A program made the position numbers and the translations under genes. Shown here piece by piece: positions 1 to 9,846 of a stretch of 64,000 nt of DNA. Within the stretch, counting starts at the first letter, position 1. Each line of letters opens with the position of its first letter. Source of the DNA: Haliclona indistincta (Eukaryota; Porifera; Demospongiae; Haplosclerida; Chalinidae); contig OZ024784.1 in assembly GCA_964017065.1 (NCBI GenBank), positions 11,079,152 through 11,143,151 on the forward strand. Reading direction: 5' to 3'. Below the pieces are notes generated by a model. The model searched no databases, had not been told where the DNA came from, and saw nothing but the letters and a program-made list of their open reading frames with translations.

Positions 1-137
1 TTTGAAAAGGGGTAAGTGTCACTACTGTCAACAGAAACAATTAAGGCCCTGTAAACACACTAGTTTTGCCTGCTGTAATTGCCGTGTGCGTCTGTGCAAG
101 ATTGGCTGTTATGATGCATACCACAAGCTATAGTTTA
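1..137 (+). pseudogene. piggyBac transposase C-terminal fragment, cut by the window start
   Basis: This reads as the last 45 or so codons of the same transposase that is complete at 543-2421. The Cys-rich C-terminal tail (GKCHYCQQKQLRPC onward) is present and ends at the same TAG. One difference is visible: an AAG at about 106-108 where the downstream copy has ATG (Met to Lys). The gene body lies upstream of the window, so I cannot say whether this copy is intact. It is followed by the same microsatellite and 3' flank as the second copy, so it is the tail of a preceding tandem unit. Confidence 0.8.
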
Positions 138-153
138 CCTGCTTGCGCTGTTC

Positions 154-154
<1 letters not shown>

Positions 155-243
<89 letters not shown>

Positions 244-264
244 CTCTGTCTGTCTGTCTGTCTC

Positions 265-299
<35 letters not shown>

Positions 300-300
300 G
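155..300 (+). repeat. compound microsatellite (TATC)n then (TGTC)n
   Basis: About 22 TATC repeats are followed by imperfect TGTC/TCTC repeats. Open frames through it give Leu-Ser-Ile-Tyr repeats that are not genes. Confidence 0.97.
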
Positions 301-542
301 CTTGTTTGGCTGCTTTGTTACCTCCTACAGTGACCTTTCTGGCTGGACTGAAAATTGGGTGCTAGACATGACGGCAAAAACAATGTATGTTCACTTCTAC
401 AGTAGTTCTTTGGTTGCTGTCGTGTTGTGGTCACATTCAGGGTTCCTTCAAACCATTCTGAATGTGCACATAAGGTTGGAGTGGATTCCATCGGTGATCA
501 GTCGTCCAGAGTTATTGGTAAAAATTCTGTATTTGCGTTGTC

Positions 543-2421
543 ATGGCTAGTTCGTCCGACGAACGCTCAGAACTCGAGTCCGGCGGCTATTCCGTCGATG
601 GCAGTGAAGACTGTAGCCTATCCAGCGATGAGGAGGCTGAAGAAAGCGACTGGGAGAAATCAACTGGTAAGTTCTGTGATTACGTAGCACGTGCACACTG
701 TATTACCGAGGGTTGTCCTCGCTTCAGGAGAGAGCTCTGATGACAGTGACTCTTCTTATGAAGGAGACAGCAGTGAGCAGAGTGATGAGGAGGGAGAGAC
801 AGCTTCTTCTGAAGGGGACAGCAGTGAAGACACTGATGAGGAGGAAGAGACAGGTCCGGAGAGAATACTGGTCAGAGGGAAAGCATTAGAGCCTCCTAGT
901 CCCAAGAGGAGACGCGAGATCAAGGAGGCAACTCTCTGTCAGGTTCTACAGTCTGGTATGTATCCCACATTCGTAGGCACACACGGTCCGTCCCTGGGTA
1001 TAGACCCTCGGCATAATAACGCCCTAGAGTATTTACAGAGGCTGTGGACATTGCCACTGTGTGAGCTAATAGCTGATGAGACAAACAGGTACATGCTCAA
1101 GCGTCAGGCACAAGGTCTTGCTCGTAAAGCACCACAAACTACAGCTAGGGAGGTGTGGTCATTCTTAGGCATAATTTTGGTGATGGGTGTGCACGGTATG
1201 TCCAGATACAGCATGTTCTGGAGCAACGATGAGTACTTGGGAGTTGAACCGATCAAGCAGTGCATGACTAGGGACAGATTTAACTTTCTGCGCCGGCATT
1301 TGCACCTTGTTAATGATGATGATGCCATGGTAGATAAGAGCGACCGCCACTACAGAGTTAAGCCATTGGTGCACAGTTTGCAGACAGAATTCCTGCGTAA
1401 TTATAGCCCTACTCAGGAGATTGTAGTCGATGAGTTGATGATAAAGTGCAAGGGTAGGGCTAAAGGAAGGGTCGTAATGCCGAAAAAACCGGTCAAGAGA
1501 GGCTTCAAGATGTGGAGCCTCTCGTGCTCGTGTTGTGGATATCTGTGTAACTTCCAGCTCTACGCTGGAAAGTGCACGGCTAAGCCAGAGAAAGGTCTAG
1601 CTAAGAGAGTAGTGCTAGATTTGGTTGAGCCGTTTGAAGGCATTAATCATGTACTGTATTTGGACAACTACTTCACTAGTGTTGATTTGACTGTTGCACT
1701 GCGTAAAAAACACATCTACACTGTCGGCACAGTTAAATCCGACAGCGTAGGGCTGCCTGCCTGCCTCAAAGGTAAAAAACTCAAGTTTCAAAAGGGTGAC
1801 TACAAGTGTGTTACTGTAGGTACAGGTGTGTCACAGGTGAACTGTTTTGCATATGAAGATCGCAAACTAGTCAGATTCATGACCAATGCATTCCCACCTA
1901 GCATGACGACAAAAGCTCCTGTTCACAAGCTCCTTGTAAAGCAAACCTGCCCTCCTCTAGTTCCAGCATACAATAAATTCATGGGTGGTGTAGATCGAAC
2001 TGGCCAGCTTCGAAAGTCGTATGGTAACGATCACCGATGCAAGCGTCCTTGGCTACGAATTTTTTTCCACCTCTTTGATATAGCTGTAAGCAATGCACAT
2101 CTGCTGTACAAACATAACTGCAATCGTTGCTCAATAAAGCCTAGAGACTCACTAGCATTCCGTATGGAGCTGGTGCACTGTCTTCTCGATAGTGCCCGGA
2201 AACCACACAAGCGAGCTTGCTTACCACAGCCTTGTCCTGACGCTGGTAGTGAGCCCTGCAGGTTAGTTAGAGTCAATGCTGTTGATGGTTTGAAAAGGGG
2301 TAAGTGTCACTACTGTCAACAGAAACAATTAAGGCCCTGTAAACACACTAGTTTTGCCTGCTGTAATTGCCGTGTGCGTCTGTGCATGATTGGCTGTTAT
2401 GATGCATACCACAAGCTATAG
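543..2421 (+). CDS. piggyBac-type transposase, two exons
   Basis: DDE/D transposase of the piggyBac superfamily, which cuts and pastes DNA at TTAA sites. I read two exons. Exon 1 is 543-666 (start MASSSDERSE, acidic). A 61-bp intron at 667-727 begins GTAAGT and ends TTCAG. Exon 2 is 728-2421. The splice joins phase 1 to phase 1 and gives 605 residues, close to the length of the moth piggyBac protein (about 594). The acidic Ser/Glu/Asp-rich N-terminus is typical. Catalytic aspartates, numbered in the exon-2 reading frame opened at 691, are D247 (VVDELMIKCKG), D325 (YLDNYFTS) and D435 (GGVDRTGQ). The spacing of 78 and 110 matches the family. The C-terminus is a Cys-rich zinc-binding tail. No stop or frameshift is visible, so this copy may be active. 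The intron could instead be a frameshift, but the splice signals and phase argue against that. Confidence 0.9.
667..727 (+). other. predicted intron in the piggyBac transposase
   Basis: GTAAGT donor at 667-672 and CTTCAG acceptor ending at 727, 61 bp. Removing it joins two acidic coding stretches in one frame (one base of the codon on the left, two on the right). Confidence 0.75.
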
Positions 2422-2441
2422 TTTACCTGCTTGCGCTGTTC

Positions 2442-2527
<86 letters not shown>

Positions 2528-2548
2528 CTCTGTCTGTCTGTCTGTCTC

Positions 2549-2583
<35 letters not shown>

Positions 2584-2799
2584 GCTTGTTTGGCTGCTTT
2601 GTTACCTCCTACAGTGACCTTTCTGGCTGGACTGAAAATTGGGTGCTAGACATGACGGCAAAAACAATGTATGTTCACTTCTACAGTAGTTCTTTGGTTG
2701 CTGTCGTGTTGTGGTCACATTCAGGGTTCCTTCAAACCATTCTGAATGTGCACATAAGGTTGGAGTGGATTCCATCGGTGATCAGTCGTCCAGAGTTAT
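2289..2799 (+). repeat. piggyBac 3' module, copy B
   Basis: Second copy of the 1-515 module. It contains the transposase stop, the TATC (from 2443) and TGTC microsatellites, and the flank that ends at CAGAGTTAT, where the next element (2800) has inserted. Confidence 0.9.
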
Positions 2800-3460
2800 C
2801 TCTTTGATCTCTGAAAAGTTGTAAAAATACAACGCTACTTAGTATTCATGGTAAGTGCCCACTTTAATAATTATTAATAACACAAGTTATAATGGTTATT
2901 GTACAGGAAATGAGATGCAGGCGGCATTCAAGTACCGTGAAACCACCCCTTTGTCGGCTTGGAGGCGGAACCTTCATCTTTACAAGTTTCCGGTGTCGGC
3001 CCTTTGAGGATCAAAGGATCCGACCCTGTGAAGAACATATTTTTTTTTTTTTTTTTTTTTTTTTACGAGACAGATATGAACTGTGTGAATGATAAGATAT
3101 GTTTGTAGTGTCTGTGCGTGTCTAGCCGAAGGGGCTTGAGCCGCTAGCAAGAGGAAGAAGCGAGCGAGCAAGCGAGATAGCTAGCTGCACTTACTTCTGT
3201 CTATTGGTCAATGGCAAGCATTTAGAACTGGTAGGAATTACTGGCGCAGTCATCTAAATGTACCTGGATAGCTGCAATCAGTCACACAATCCGGAAACGC
3301 TGGCTAAAAGAGCCGCCAAAATTCGCCATAGTTCCAGACAAGAAGAAACCACGCCTACAGTGACACGCCCAGCAACGAGCTGACGTGGTCTGGTCGTCAA
3401 CGCGTGGGTGCACGGGTTAAGGTCACGTGCTCCTCCCCAGCTAGCTCAGTTGTCAAAGAG
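2800..3460. mobile_element. 661-bp element, TIR CTCTTTGA, 4-bp TSD TTAT
   Basis: The element begins CTCTTTGATC and ends GTCAAAGAG, and TTAT is repeated on both sides (2796-2799 and 3461-3464). A second full copy lies at 45477-46138 with ATAA on both sides, the complement of the same target. The two copies align over their whole length, including a 20+ bp poly(T) run and a splice-like GTAAGT...GTACAG segment at about 2850-2906. No transposase is encoded, so it is non-autonomous. A 4-bp TTAT target does not let me name the superfamily. Confidence 0.85.
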
Positions 3461-3695
3461 TTATGTAGGGTAAATGAGTGTTGCTTGTGTATAGCCTAGA
3501 TAAGAACAATCTTTTTCATTTTGAATTTTTTTTTCAAAATTTTATTTCTTTTATTTGAAAATTTTTTCTCTTTGTTTTCTTTGAAAAATTTTTTTCTATA
3601 GGGTTAATGAGTGTGTTGCTTGTCTATAGGCGACATGTAAACAATCCTTTTATTTTTTTAACTTTTTTTTCTTCCATAATTTTTTTTAGATCATA
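3461..3695 (+). repeat. AT-rich satellite, TAGGGTAAATGAG type
   Basis: Units of about 110-140 bp carry TAGGGTAAATGAGTGTGTTG, then CTATAGGCGTCAT, then T-rich sequence and ATCATACAATGTATGTGATA. The same units resume after each inserted element up to 6936. This is the likely ancestor of the hairpin satellite found later. Confidence 0.8.
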
Positions 3696-4193
3696 CAGTG
3701 CAACAAGGCATTAACTTCCAAAGTGTTAACTAACTGATTAATTTGTCATAACTTTTTTTGAGTTGATTTTTTTCCACCGAAACCTTCAATAATACCTTTA
3801 GGGGGCTTTAGGCTTCACTAGAAGGTATTTTAAGAATTGTGATGTTTTGGTGTTAATGAATAATAAGCATTTTAATGGACGCTATAGAAAATAATAAAAA
3901 TTGATTCTCCTCTTTTAGCATTGTTTGCATCAACTTACTAGCTATTTAATATGATTTAGGTAGGTATGTTTAAGACTTTTACAGAGCGATTTTAAAAATT
4001 AAGTTCTTTATTTAATTAATTTGACAAATTTAATTAATTTTAACTGATGTCACGAAAAACGTTTCAACTTCTTTAACGTTACTAGCACATACACTACACT
4101 TCACAAATAGTAGGCTTATTATATGATGAAAAAAGTTACAGAGCCTTTTTTGGATAATATGAACTCAAAAATAGTTATGAATATTTTTTTGAC

Positions 4194-4493
4194 CTAGTCA
4201 TTTACACCCACTCTCCTATGAGACCTGTATATCTTGCTGTACTTTTTAACCTGGTTTTCTAGCTCTAAACCAGCTTTGAGCCCTTCTAAGTGAGCAAACA
4301 TGTACTCCCTTGCCTTTCTGAAAAAGTTTGCTAGCATTTGTGGTGCCGCTGTCAAGTGATGCAGTTCTGTGTCAGCGAGACATTCAGCAATCTCCTCAGC
4401 AGTTTTTGCTGTAGAAGAAGTCTCCAGCACCTTTGATCTTTTGGCTTCTCGAGCTTCATCAAGCTGTAGCAATCTCTTTTTTATGTGAGGCAT
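4194..4493 (-). CDS. unknown ~99-aa helical protein inside a Tc1/mariner-type element
   Basis: I do not recognise it. It is read from MPHIKKRLLQLDEAREAKR to a stop at 4194. An upstream in-frame Met extends it to 4592, but the MPHIKK start is preferred because a CCAAT box and leader-like sequence precede it. The composition is rich in Ala, Glu, Lys and Leu, with a basic start and a basic end (YRSHRRVGVND), so mostly helix is likely. It lies wholly inside a TA-flanked element that has no transposase, so it is either a captured host exon or an accessory gene of the family. Confidence 0.4.
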   Translation of the reverse strand: MPHIKKRLLQLDEAREAKRSKVLETSSTAKTAEEIAECLADTELHHLTAAPQMLANFFRKAREYMFAHLEGLKAGLELENQVKKYSKIYRSHRRVGVND

Positions 4494-4570
4494 TGTTGAA
4501 GCACTAAAGCTGCAGTGTAGTACTCGTGGGTGTGCGTTAATTAGAACTTTTGCGTGGGCGCAGCTGTATT

Positions 4571-4580
4571 CTGATTGGTC
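4571..4580 (-). promoter_or_regulatory. CCAAT box upstream of the small ORF
   Basis: On the minus strand this reads GACCAATCAG, about 80 bp before the MPHIKK start codon at 4493. It is in the right place and orientation for a polymerase II promoter element. No clear TATA box is seen. Confidence 0.3.
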
Positions 4581-4744
4581 AAAGCTTAGCAACCACCTAT
4601 ATGAATTAGATTACATAGTAAGTTTACTTAATGCATAGAACATGCAAAATTAAACATATATTGACATGGTTGCTATGTGATAGCTATTTTTGTTGAGAAG
4701 ATATTTGCATTTGAAATTTTGGAAGTTAATGCCTTGTTGCACTG

Positions 4745-5158
4745 TACAATTTATGTGATATAGGGTAAATGAGTGTGTTGCTTGTCTATAGGCGTCATCG
4801 GAACAATGTTTTTTTTAATTTTTTTATTTATTTTTTATTTTACTACTCTAATTTTTTTATTCTAAAATTTTTTTAAGATCATACAGTGTATGTGATATAG
4901 GGTAAGTGAGTGTGTTGCTTATCTATAGGCGTCATCGGAACAATGTTTTTTTTTAATATATATTATTTTTTACTCTAATTTTTTTATTCTATAATTTTTT
5001 TAGATCATACAATGTATGTGATATAGGGTAAATGAGTGTGTTGCTTGTCTATAAGCGTCTTTGGAACAATGTTTTTGTTTTTTTGAATTTTTTAATTTTA
5101 TTTTTTACTCTAATTTTTTTATTTTATAATTTTTTTAGATCATACAATGTATGTGATA
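4745..5158 (+). repeat. AT-rich satellite, TAGGGTAAATGAG type
   Basis: Three to four units of the same satellite as 3461-3695, with T-rich spacers of variable length. Confidence 0.8.
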
Positions 5159-5717
5159 CCGTATAGCCGGTTATTTTCGACTGGATTTAATTTTCGATCA
5201 CCGACTGCTGATCGAAAATTAAATCCACGAAAAATTGAACCATACCAAAATTTTGAACGCCCAGATTTTATCGTCCAAACACATGCGAACGGATCGAGGC
5301 TGGACAGCCTGCTTCCAACGCTTTTTACCAGAATCTGACGGTAGCAGCGGGTAGCTTGATGCGGCGATAGCAGTAAAACTGAACGCCAAACGCCTCTTGT
5401 AGAGAAATGTCTGCCATGCGCACTGCTGCACGCGAGAGAGTAAGTCTTACTAGCACGATAAGTGAAAAGGCAAACACCGCGGAACAGCAACTTCTCTTCT
5501 ACTCTGTGGTTCCATTGAACAATCATAAAACGTGGCTGGCGTGGTTTAACGACTATACAGTTCTCCAACATTTCGACGCTATTGAGTTCGAGATGAAGGG
5601 TAATAAATTTTAGCCAGGATTTTATTTTCGAACGGCGAGTGAGCATCGAAAATTGGATCCAATCTAAAATTTTACTAACGAAATAATATTTGACGTCGAA
5701 AATAACCGGCTATACGG
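5159..5717. mobile_element. 559-bp MITE with CCGTATAGCCGG termini
   Basis: The left end CCGTATAGCCGGTTATTTTC is matched by an inverted right end (GAAAATAACCGGCTATACGG). A second inverted pair sits just inside (GGATTTAATTTTCG). TA precedes it, and TG (an aged TA) follows it, before AGGG of the satellite. Open frames inside are chance products of the inverted repeats. Confidence 0.75.
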
Positions 5718-5988
5718 TGTAGGGTAAATGAGTGTGTTGCTAGTCTATAGGCGTCATGGGAACAATCTTTTTTTTATTTTATTTTTTTACTCTAATTTTA
5801 TCATTCTATATATTTTTGATCATACAATGTATGTGATATAGGGTAAATGAGTGTGTTGCTTGTGTATAGGCGTCATGGGAACAATGTTTTTTTTTAGTTT
5901 TCTTTTTATTTTTTACTCTAATTTTTTTATTCGATAATTTTTTAGCTCATACAATGTACGTGATATAAGGTAAATGAGTGTGTTGCTT
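5718..5988 (+). repeat. AT-rich satellite, TAGGGTAAATGAG type
   Basis: Two more units of the satellite, continuing on either side of the MITE at 5159-5717. Confidence 0.75.
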
Positions 5989-6585
5989 CAAGAGTATATA
6001 ATTCAGAAGAGTGTCGAACTGCCAATACCCGCGTAGAAACACTGAACAAAGTAACGTGACTTCCAGTCAGTTTCACGTGAGAAAAACGCCGTAAATTCGT
6101 CCATAATCTGCTAGTATAACTAAGTGATACGTATAGCAAGGAGACGTGGTCAGCCTGAAATGTCACTCGCAGCAGCCGCTCGCCGTCAAACGTAGTGGAA
6201 TGGAGCAGGGAAGAAAAAGGAAAAGCGATCACGATGTACAAGGAACAGTAGTAAAACGACCAATGCTAGTAACTGCAAGCCTAGTTGATCGGCGCTTTGG
6301 AGTAGCGCACGGCTCAGTCATTTGCTGTTCGTCATGTTCTACTTCCTCGCATTCTATTTCCTCACAGTAGTCATCCAGATATAAGCAATCGAAGCCCCCA
6401 TCTTCACCTTCACTTTCATCGTCGACGACGTCCATTGGCTCTAGCCTATGCCCTAGCTAGCTAGCTAGCAAACACTCTGACGTCAGTCAGGCTCACGTGA
6501 AACTGACCGGAAGTCACGTTACTTTGTTCACAGTGTTTCTACGCGGGTATTGGCAGTTCGACACTCTTCTTAATTATATACTCTT
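5989..6585. mobile_element. 597-bp element with ~90-bp inverted repeats, TSD GTTGCTT
   Basis: CAAGAGTATATAATT at 5989 is mirrored by AATTATATACTCTTG ending at 6585. The two arms stay complementary for about 90 bp, with a few mismatches. GTTGCTT is duplicated on each side and belongs to the satellite (TGTTGCTTGTCTATA). The interior keeps an acidic ORF on the minus strand, so it looks like a deletion derivative of an autonomous element. The superfamily is uncertain; a 7- to 8-bp duplication suggests hAT or P-like. Confidence 0.7.
6229..6435 (-). pseudogene. acidic N-terminal relic of a transposase (68 codons)
   Basis: Starts MDVVDDESEGEDGG and is rich in Asp/Glu, followed by a basic stretch (PKRRSTRLAV). 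Acidic N-termini of this kind start many DNA transposases, including piggyBac. It sits in the middle of the long-TIR element, so I infer a remnant first exon whose catalytic part has been deleted. No catalytic motif is present. Confidence 0.35.
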
Positions 6586-6936
6586 GGTTGCTTGTCTATA
6601 GGCGTCATTGGAACAATGTTTTGTTTTAATATGTTTTTAAATATTTTTTACACTAATTTTTTTATTCTATAATATTTTTAGATCACACAATGTATGTGAC
6701 ATAGAGTAAATGAGCGTGTTGCTTGTCTATAGGCGTCATTGAAACAATGTTTTTTGTTGTTTTTTTATTTTTTTTTGTTTTCCATTTTTTTTACTCTAAT
6801 TCTATAATTTTTTAGATCATACAATGTACGTGATATAAGGTAAATGAGTGTGTTGCTTGTCTATAGGCGTCATCGGAACAATGTTCTTTTTTTTTAATTT
6901 TTTTTACGAAACGACTATTGTTACCAATAAAATTGA
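6586..6936 (+). repeat. AT-rich satellite, TAGGGTAAATGAG type
   Basis: Last three units of this array before the sequence changes at about 6930. Confidence 0.75.
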
Positions 6937-7013
6937 TGGCGCGTTCAGCCACAGACTGGCTATTGCCACCGACTGGTGGCGCGTTCAGCCACAGACTGGC
7001 TATTGCCACCGAC
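6937..7013 (+). repeat. 40-bp direct repeat, two copies
   Basis: TGGCGCGTTCAGCCACAGAC... occurs at 6937 and again at 6977, identical over about 37 bp. Confidence 0.9.
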
Positions 7014-7055
7014 AGATCACTATAAAGGCTTGTTTTGTGAATAGACCTGTCAGCA

Positions 7056-7130
7056 GGTTTCGGTGGCTCAGCGGTTTAGTACGGTGGTTTGTAGCGCATT
7101 CGTTCTGGGTTCGATTCTCGCTGCATGCAT
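7056..7130 (+). other. tRNA-like SINE head (A and B box)
   Basis: GGTGGCTCAGCGG (about 7062) fits a polymerase III A box and GGGTTCGATTCTC (7108-7120) fits a B box, spaced as in a tRNA. Stems are imperfect, so this is a tRNA-derived SINE or pseudo-tRNA rather than a working tRNA. Confidence 0.5.
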
Positions 7131-8148
7131 AGCTTTACTAAAACCCTTAACCCTAAACCTATTTTTAAAATTCGAAAATTTTTAGATTGTTTTTTTGACG
7201 AAGAATAACTGAGTTATTATAGAAGCCATACAAGTGTGATTGGGTGCGTTGGGCTCACCTCATCAAGCTCTTTCAAATGAGCTAAAGTTGCAAAAACTCA
7301 TTAATATTCATTGAGCCATAACTCCGCCCATAAACACAATTGATAGGCCACAGCCGATTGAAAAGATGCGCCTTGCTTTGTACTACACATCTGTACCCTT
7401 AAAAAGTCCCTCTGATAGAGGGAGTCACCTTGTAAACCCTAAACCTTAAAACACCAAACCCTAAAACCCGAAACCCTAAAACTATTTTAATAATTCTAAA
7501 ATTTTTAAGATAATTTTCTGACGAAAAATAACTGAGTTATTATAGAAGCCATGCATGTGTGATTGGGTGCGTTGGGCTCACCTCATCGAGCTCTTTCAAA
7601 TAGGCTAAAGTTGAAAAAACTCATTAATATTCATTGAGCTATAACTCCGCCCATAAACGCAATTGATAGGCCACAGCCAATTGAAAAAATGCGCCTTGCT
7701 TTGTACTACACATTTGTACCCTTAAAAAGTCCCTCTGATAGAGGGAGTCACCTTGTAAACCCTAAACACTAAACACTGAAATCCTAAACCATAAACCCTA
7801 AACCATAAACCCTAAACCCTAACCCAACCCTAACCCTAAACCTATTTTAAAATTCGAAAATTTTTAAGATTGTTTTTTTGACGAAGAATAACTGAGTTAT
7901 TATAATAGCCATGCAAGTGTGATTGAGTGCGTTGGGCTCACCTCATCGAGCTATTTCAAAAGACCTAAAGTTGCAAAAACTCATTAATATTCATTGAGCC
8001 ATAACTCCGCCCAGAAACACAATTGATAGGCCACAGCCAATTGAAAAGATGCGCCTTGCTTTGTACTACACCCTTGTATCCTTAAAAAGTCACTCTGATA
8101 GAGGGAGTCACCTTGTAAACCCTAAACACTAAAATCCTTAACGATTAA

Positions 8149-8788
8149 CTCTTTAGGGCCTAATTAATTATTCATTTCCGTAACCGCGGGTGACGAAATA
8201 TTCCCCGCCAACAAAATAATGACAAAGATGGACGAGTAGTAGGCTAACTTATTCACTTGGTGTAGCCTTTGTTAGCCATCAACAATCTTTGTACTAGTCA
8301 GCTAAAGGTTAGTAAAGGCTGCTCACTTAGTTTAAGTTTAACAAACAAGATATCTTTCGAGGCGAGGCGCCACTTGGTAGCGTCGAGTAAGCAGCTAGCT
8401 GCTACTCGTGATCTGTGATTGTAGCGGCAGTGTGTTTGTTCGTCTCTGATAACACTGCTAAGCTTACAATAGCATTCTACAACTCTATGACAGCATCCTT
8501 AAGCAATCTAAGCGTTATATAGCATGTATGAGTGACGCTAAAGCTTGGGACGTGTTGACCACCGTACGACGCTCACTCAGAAGGCTACTCGTGACGACCG
8601 CGTGGTTATTGTGTAACCATTCTTGGCTTTGGCAAGTGATCATAGAATGTGTAGCACTAGCTACTAGAATTGTGAGCGCTTCGATGAATAGAATAGAGCT
8701 GGAAAATACAAAGAGCGGATATATCCGCTATCGTCATCAAGAGTACATTAATTATTACGCGGATATATCCGCTATCGGTCCTAAGGAG
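8149..8788. mobile_element. 640-bp piggyBac-type MITE at TTAA
   Basis: TTAA flanks both ends (8145-8148, 8789-8792). Termini CTCTTTAGGGCC and GGTCCTAAGGAG are inverted with two mismatches. The right 120 bp, with two palindromic GCGGATATATCCGC motifs, is homologous (inverted) to the left end of the large piggyBac element at 12204. It is therefore a non-autonomous relative of that element. The 8528-8890 open frame is not supported as a gene. Confidence 0.8.
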
Positions 8789-9846
8789 TTAACGCTAAAC
8801 ACTAAAACCCTAAACCCTAAACCCAAACCCAAAGCCCTAAACCTATTTAAAATTCGACCCTTAACCTATTTAAAATTCGAAAATCTTTAAGATTGTTTTT
8901 ATTTGACGTAGAATAACTGAGTTATTATAGAAGCCATATAAGTGTAATTGTGTGCGTTGGGCTCACCTCATCGAGCTCTTTCAAATGAGCTAAAGTTGCA
9001 AAAACTCATTAATATTCATTGAGTCATAACTCCGCCAATAAACACAATTGATAGGCCACAGCCAATTGAAAAGCCGCGCCTTGCTTTGTACTACACATTT
9101 TTACCCTTAAAAAGTCCCTCTGATAGAGGGAGTCACCTTCTAAACCCAAACCCTAAAACCCTAAACCTAAACCTATGTTAAAATTCGAAAATTTTTATTT
9201 ATTTTTTTTGGACGAAATATGACTGAGTTATTATAGAAGCCATGCATGTGTGATTGGGTGCGTTGGGCTCACCTCATCAAGCTCTTTCAAATGAGCTAAA
9301 GTTGAAAAAACTTATTAATATTCATTGAGCCATAACTCCGCCCAGAAACACTAAAACCCTTAACCCTAAACGAAACGTAAACCCTAAAACCAAAACCCTA
9401 AACCCTAAACCTATTTTTTAAATTCGAAAATTTTTAAGATTGTTTTTTTGACTAAAAATAACTGAGTTATTATAGAATCCATACAAGTGTGATTGGGTGC
9501 GTTGGGCTCACCTCATCGAGCTCTTTCAAATGAGCTAAAGTTGCAAAAACTCATTAATATTCATTGAGCCATAACTTCGCCCATAAACACAATTGATAGC
9601 CCACAGCCAATTGAAAAGATGCGCCTTGCTTTGTACTACACCCTTGTACCCTTAAAAAGTCACTCTGATAGAGGGAGTCACCTTGTAAACCCTAAACACT
9701 AAAATCCTTAACTTTAAACCGTAAACACCCTAAACGTAAACCCTAAAACCCTTAACCATAAACCCTAAAAACCTAAACCCTAAACCTATTTTAAAATTCG
9801 AAAATTTTTAAGATTGTTTTTTTGACGAAGCATAACTGAGTTATTA

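Larger units (their letters stand above)
1..515 (+). repeat. piggyBac 3' module, copy A (tandem with 2289-2799)
   Basis: Bases 1-515 match 2289-2799 almost base for base: end of the transposase gene, TATC microsatellite, TGTC microsatellite and about 210 bp of flank ending in CAGAGTTAT. The offset is 2288 at the start and 2284 at the end, so the microsatellite differs by one tetranucleotide. The repeat period of about 2.29 kb equals one whole transposon unit, so this is a head-to-tail arrangement. Confidence 0.9.
3696..4744. mobile_element. 1,049-bp Tc1/mariner-type element with 27-bp perfect TIRs
   Basis: Perfect inverted termini at 3696-3722 and 4718-4744 (CAGTGCAACAAGG...) are flanked by TA (3694-3695, 4745-4746). 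Removing the element and one TA restores the satellite word ATCATACAATG. TA duplication and CAGTG termini are typical of Tc1/mariner/pogo. No transposase is recognisable. The only notable gene is the small minus-strand ORF described separately. Confidence 0.85.

Noticed and set aside
66..550. Leu-Ser-Ile-Tyr repeat proteins across the TATC/TGTC microsatellite
   Set aside because: They are translations of a tetranucleotide repeat; the same frame appears in the second copy at 2390-2649.
5140..5646. 168-codon minus-strand frame
   Set aside because: It lies on the inverted repeats of a MITE and repeats words from both ends; no protein family recognised.
8528..8890. 120-codon plus-strand frame
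   Set aside because: It crosses the edge of a piggyBac-type MITE into telomere-like repeats.
7135..9780. CRISPR-like array of regular units
   Set aside because: Units are over 300 bp with satellite-type variation, there are no unique spacers, and the sequence is eukaryotic.
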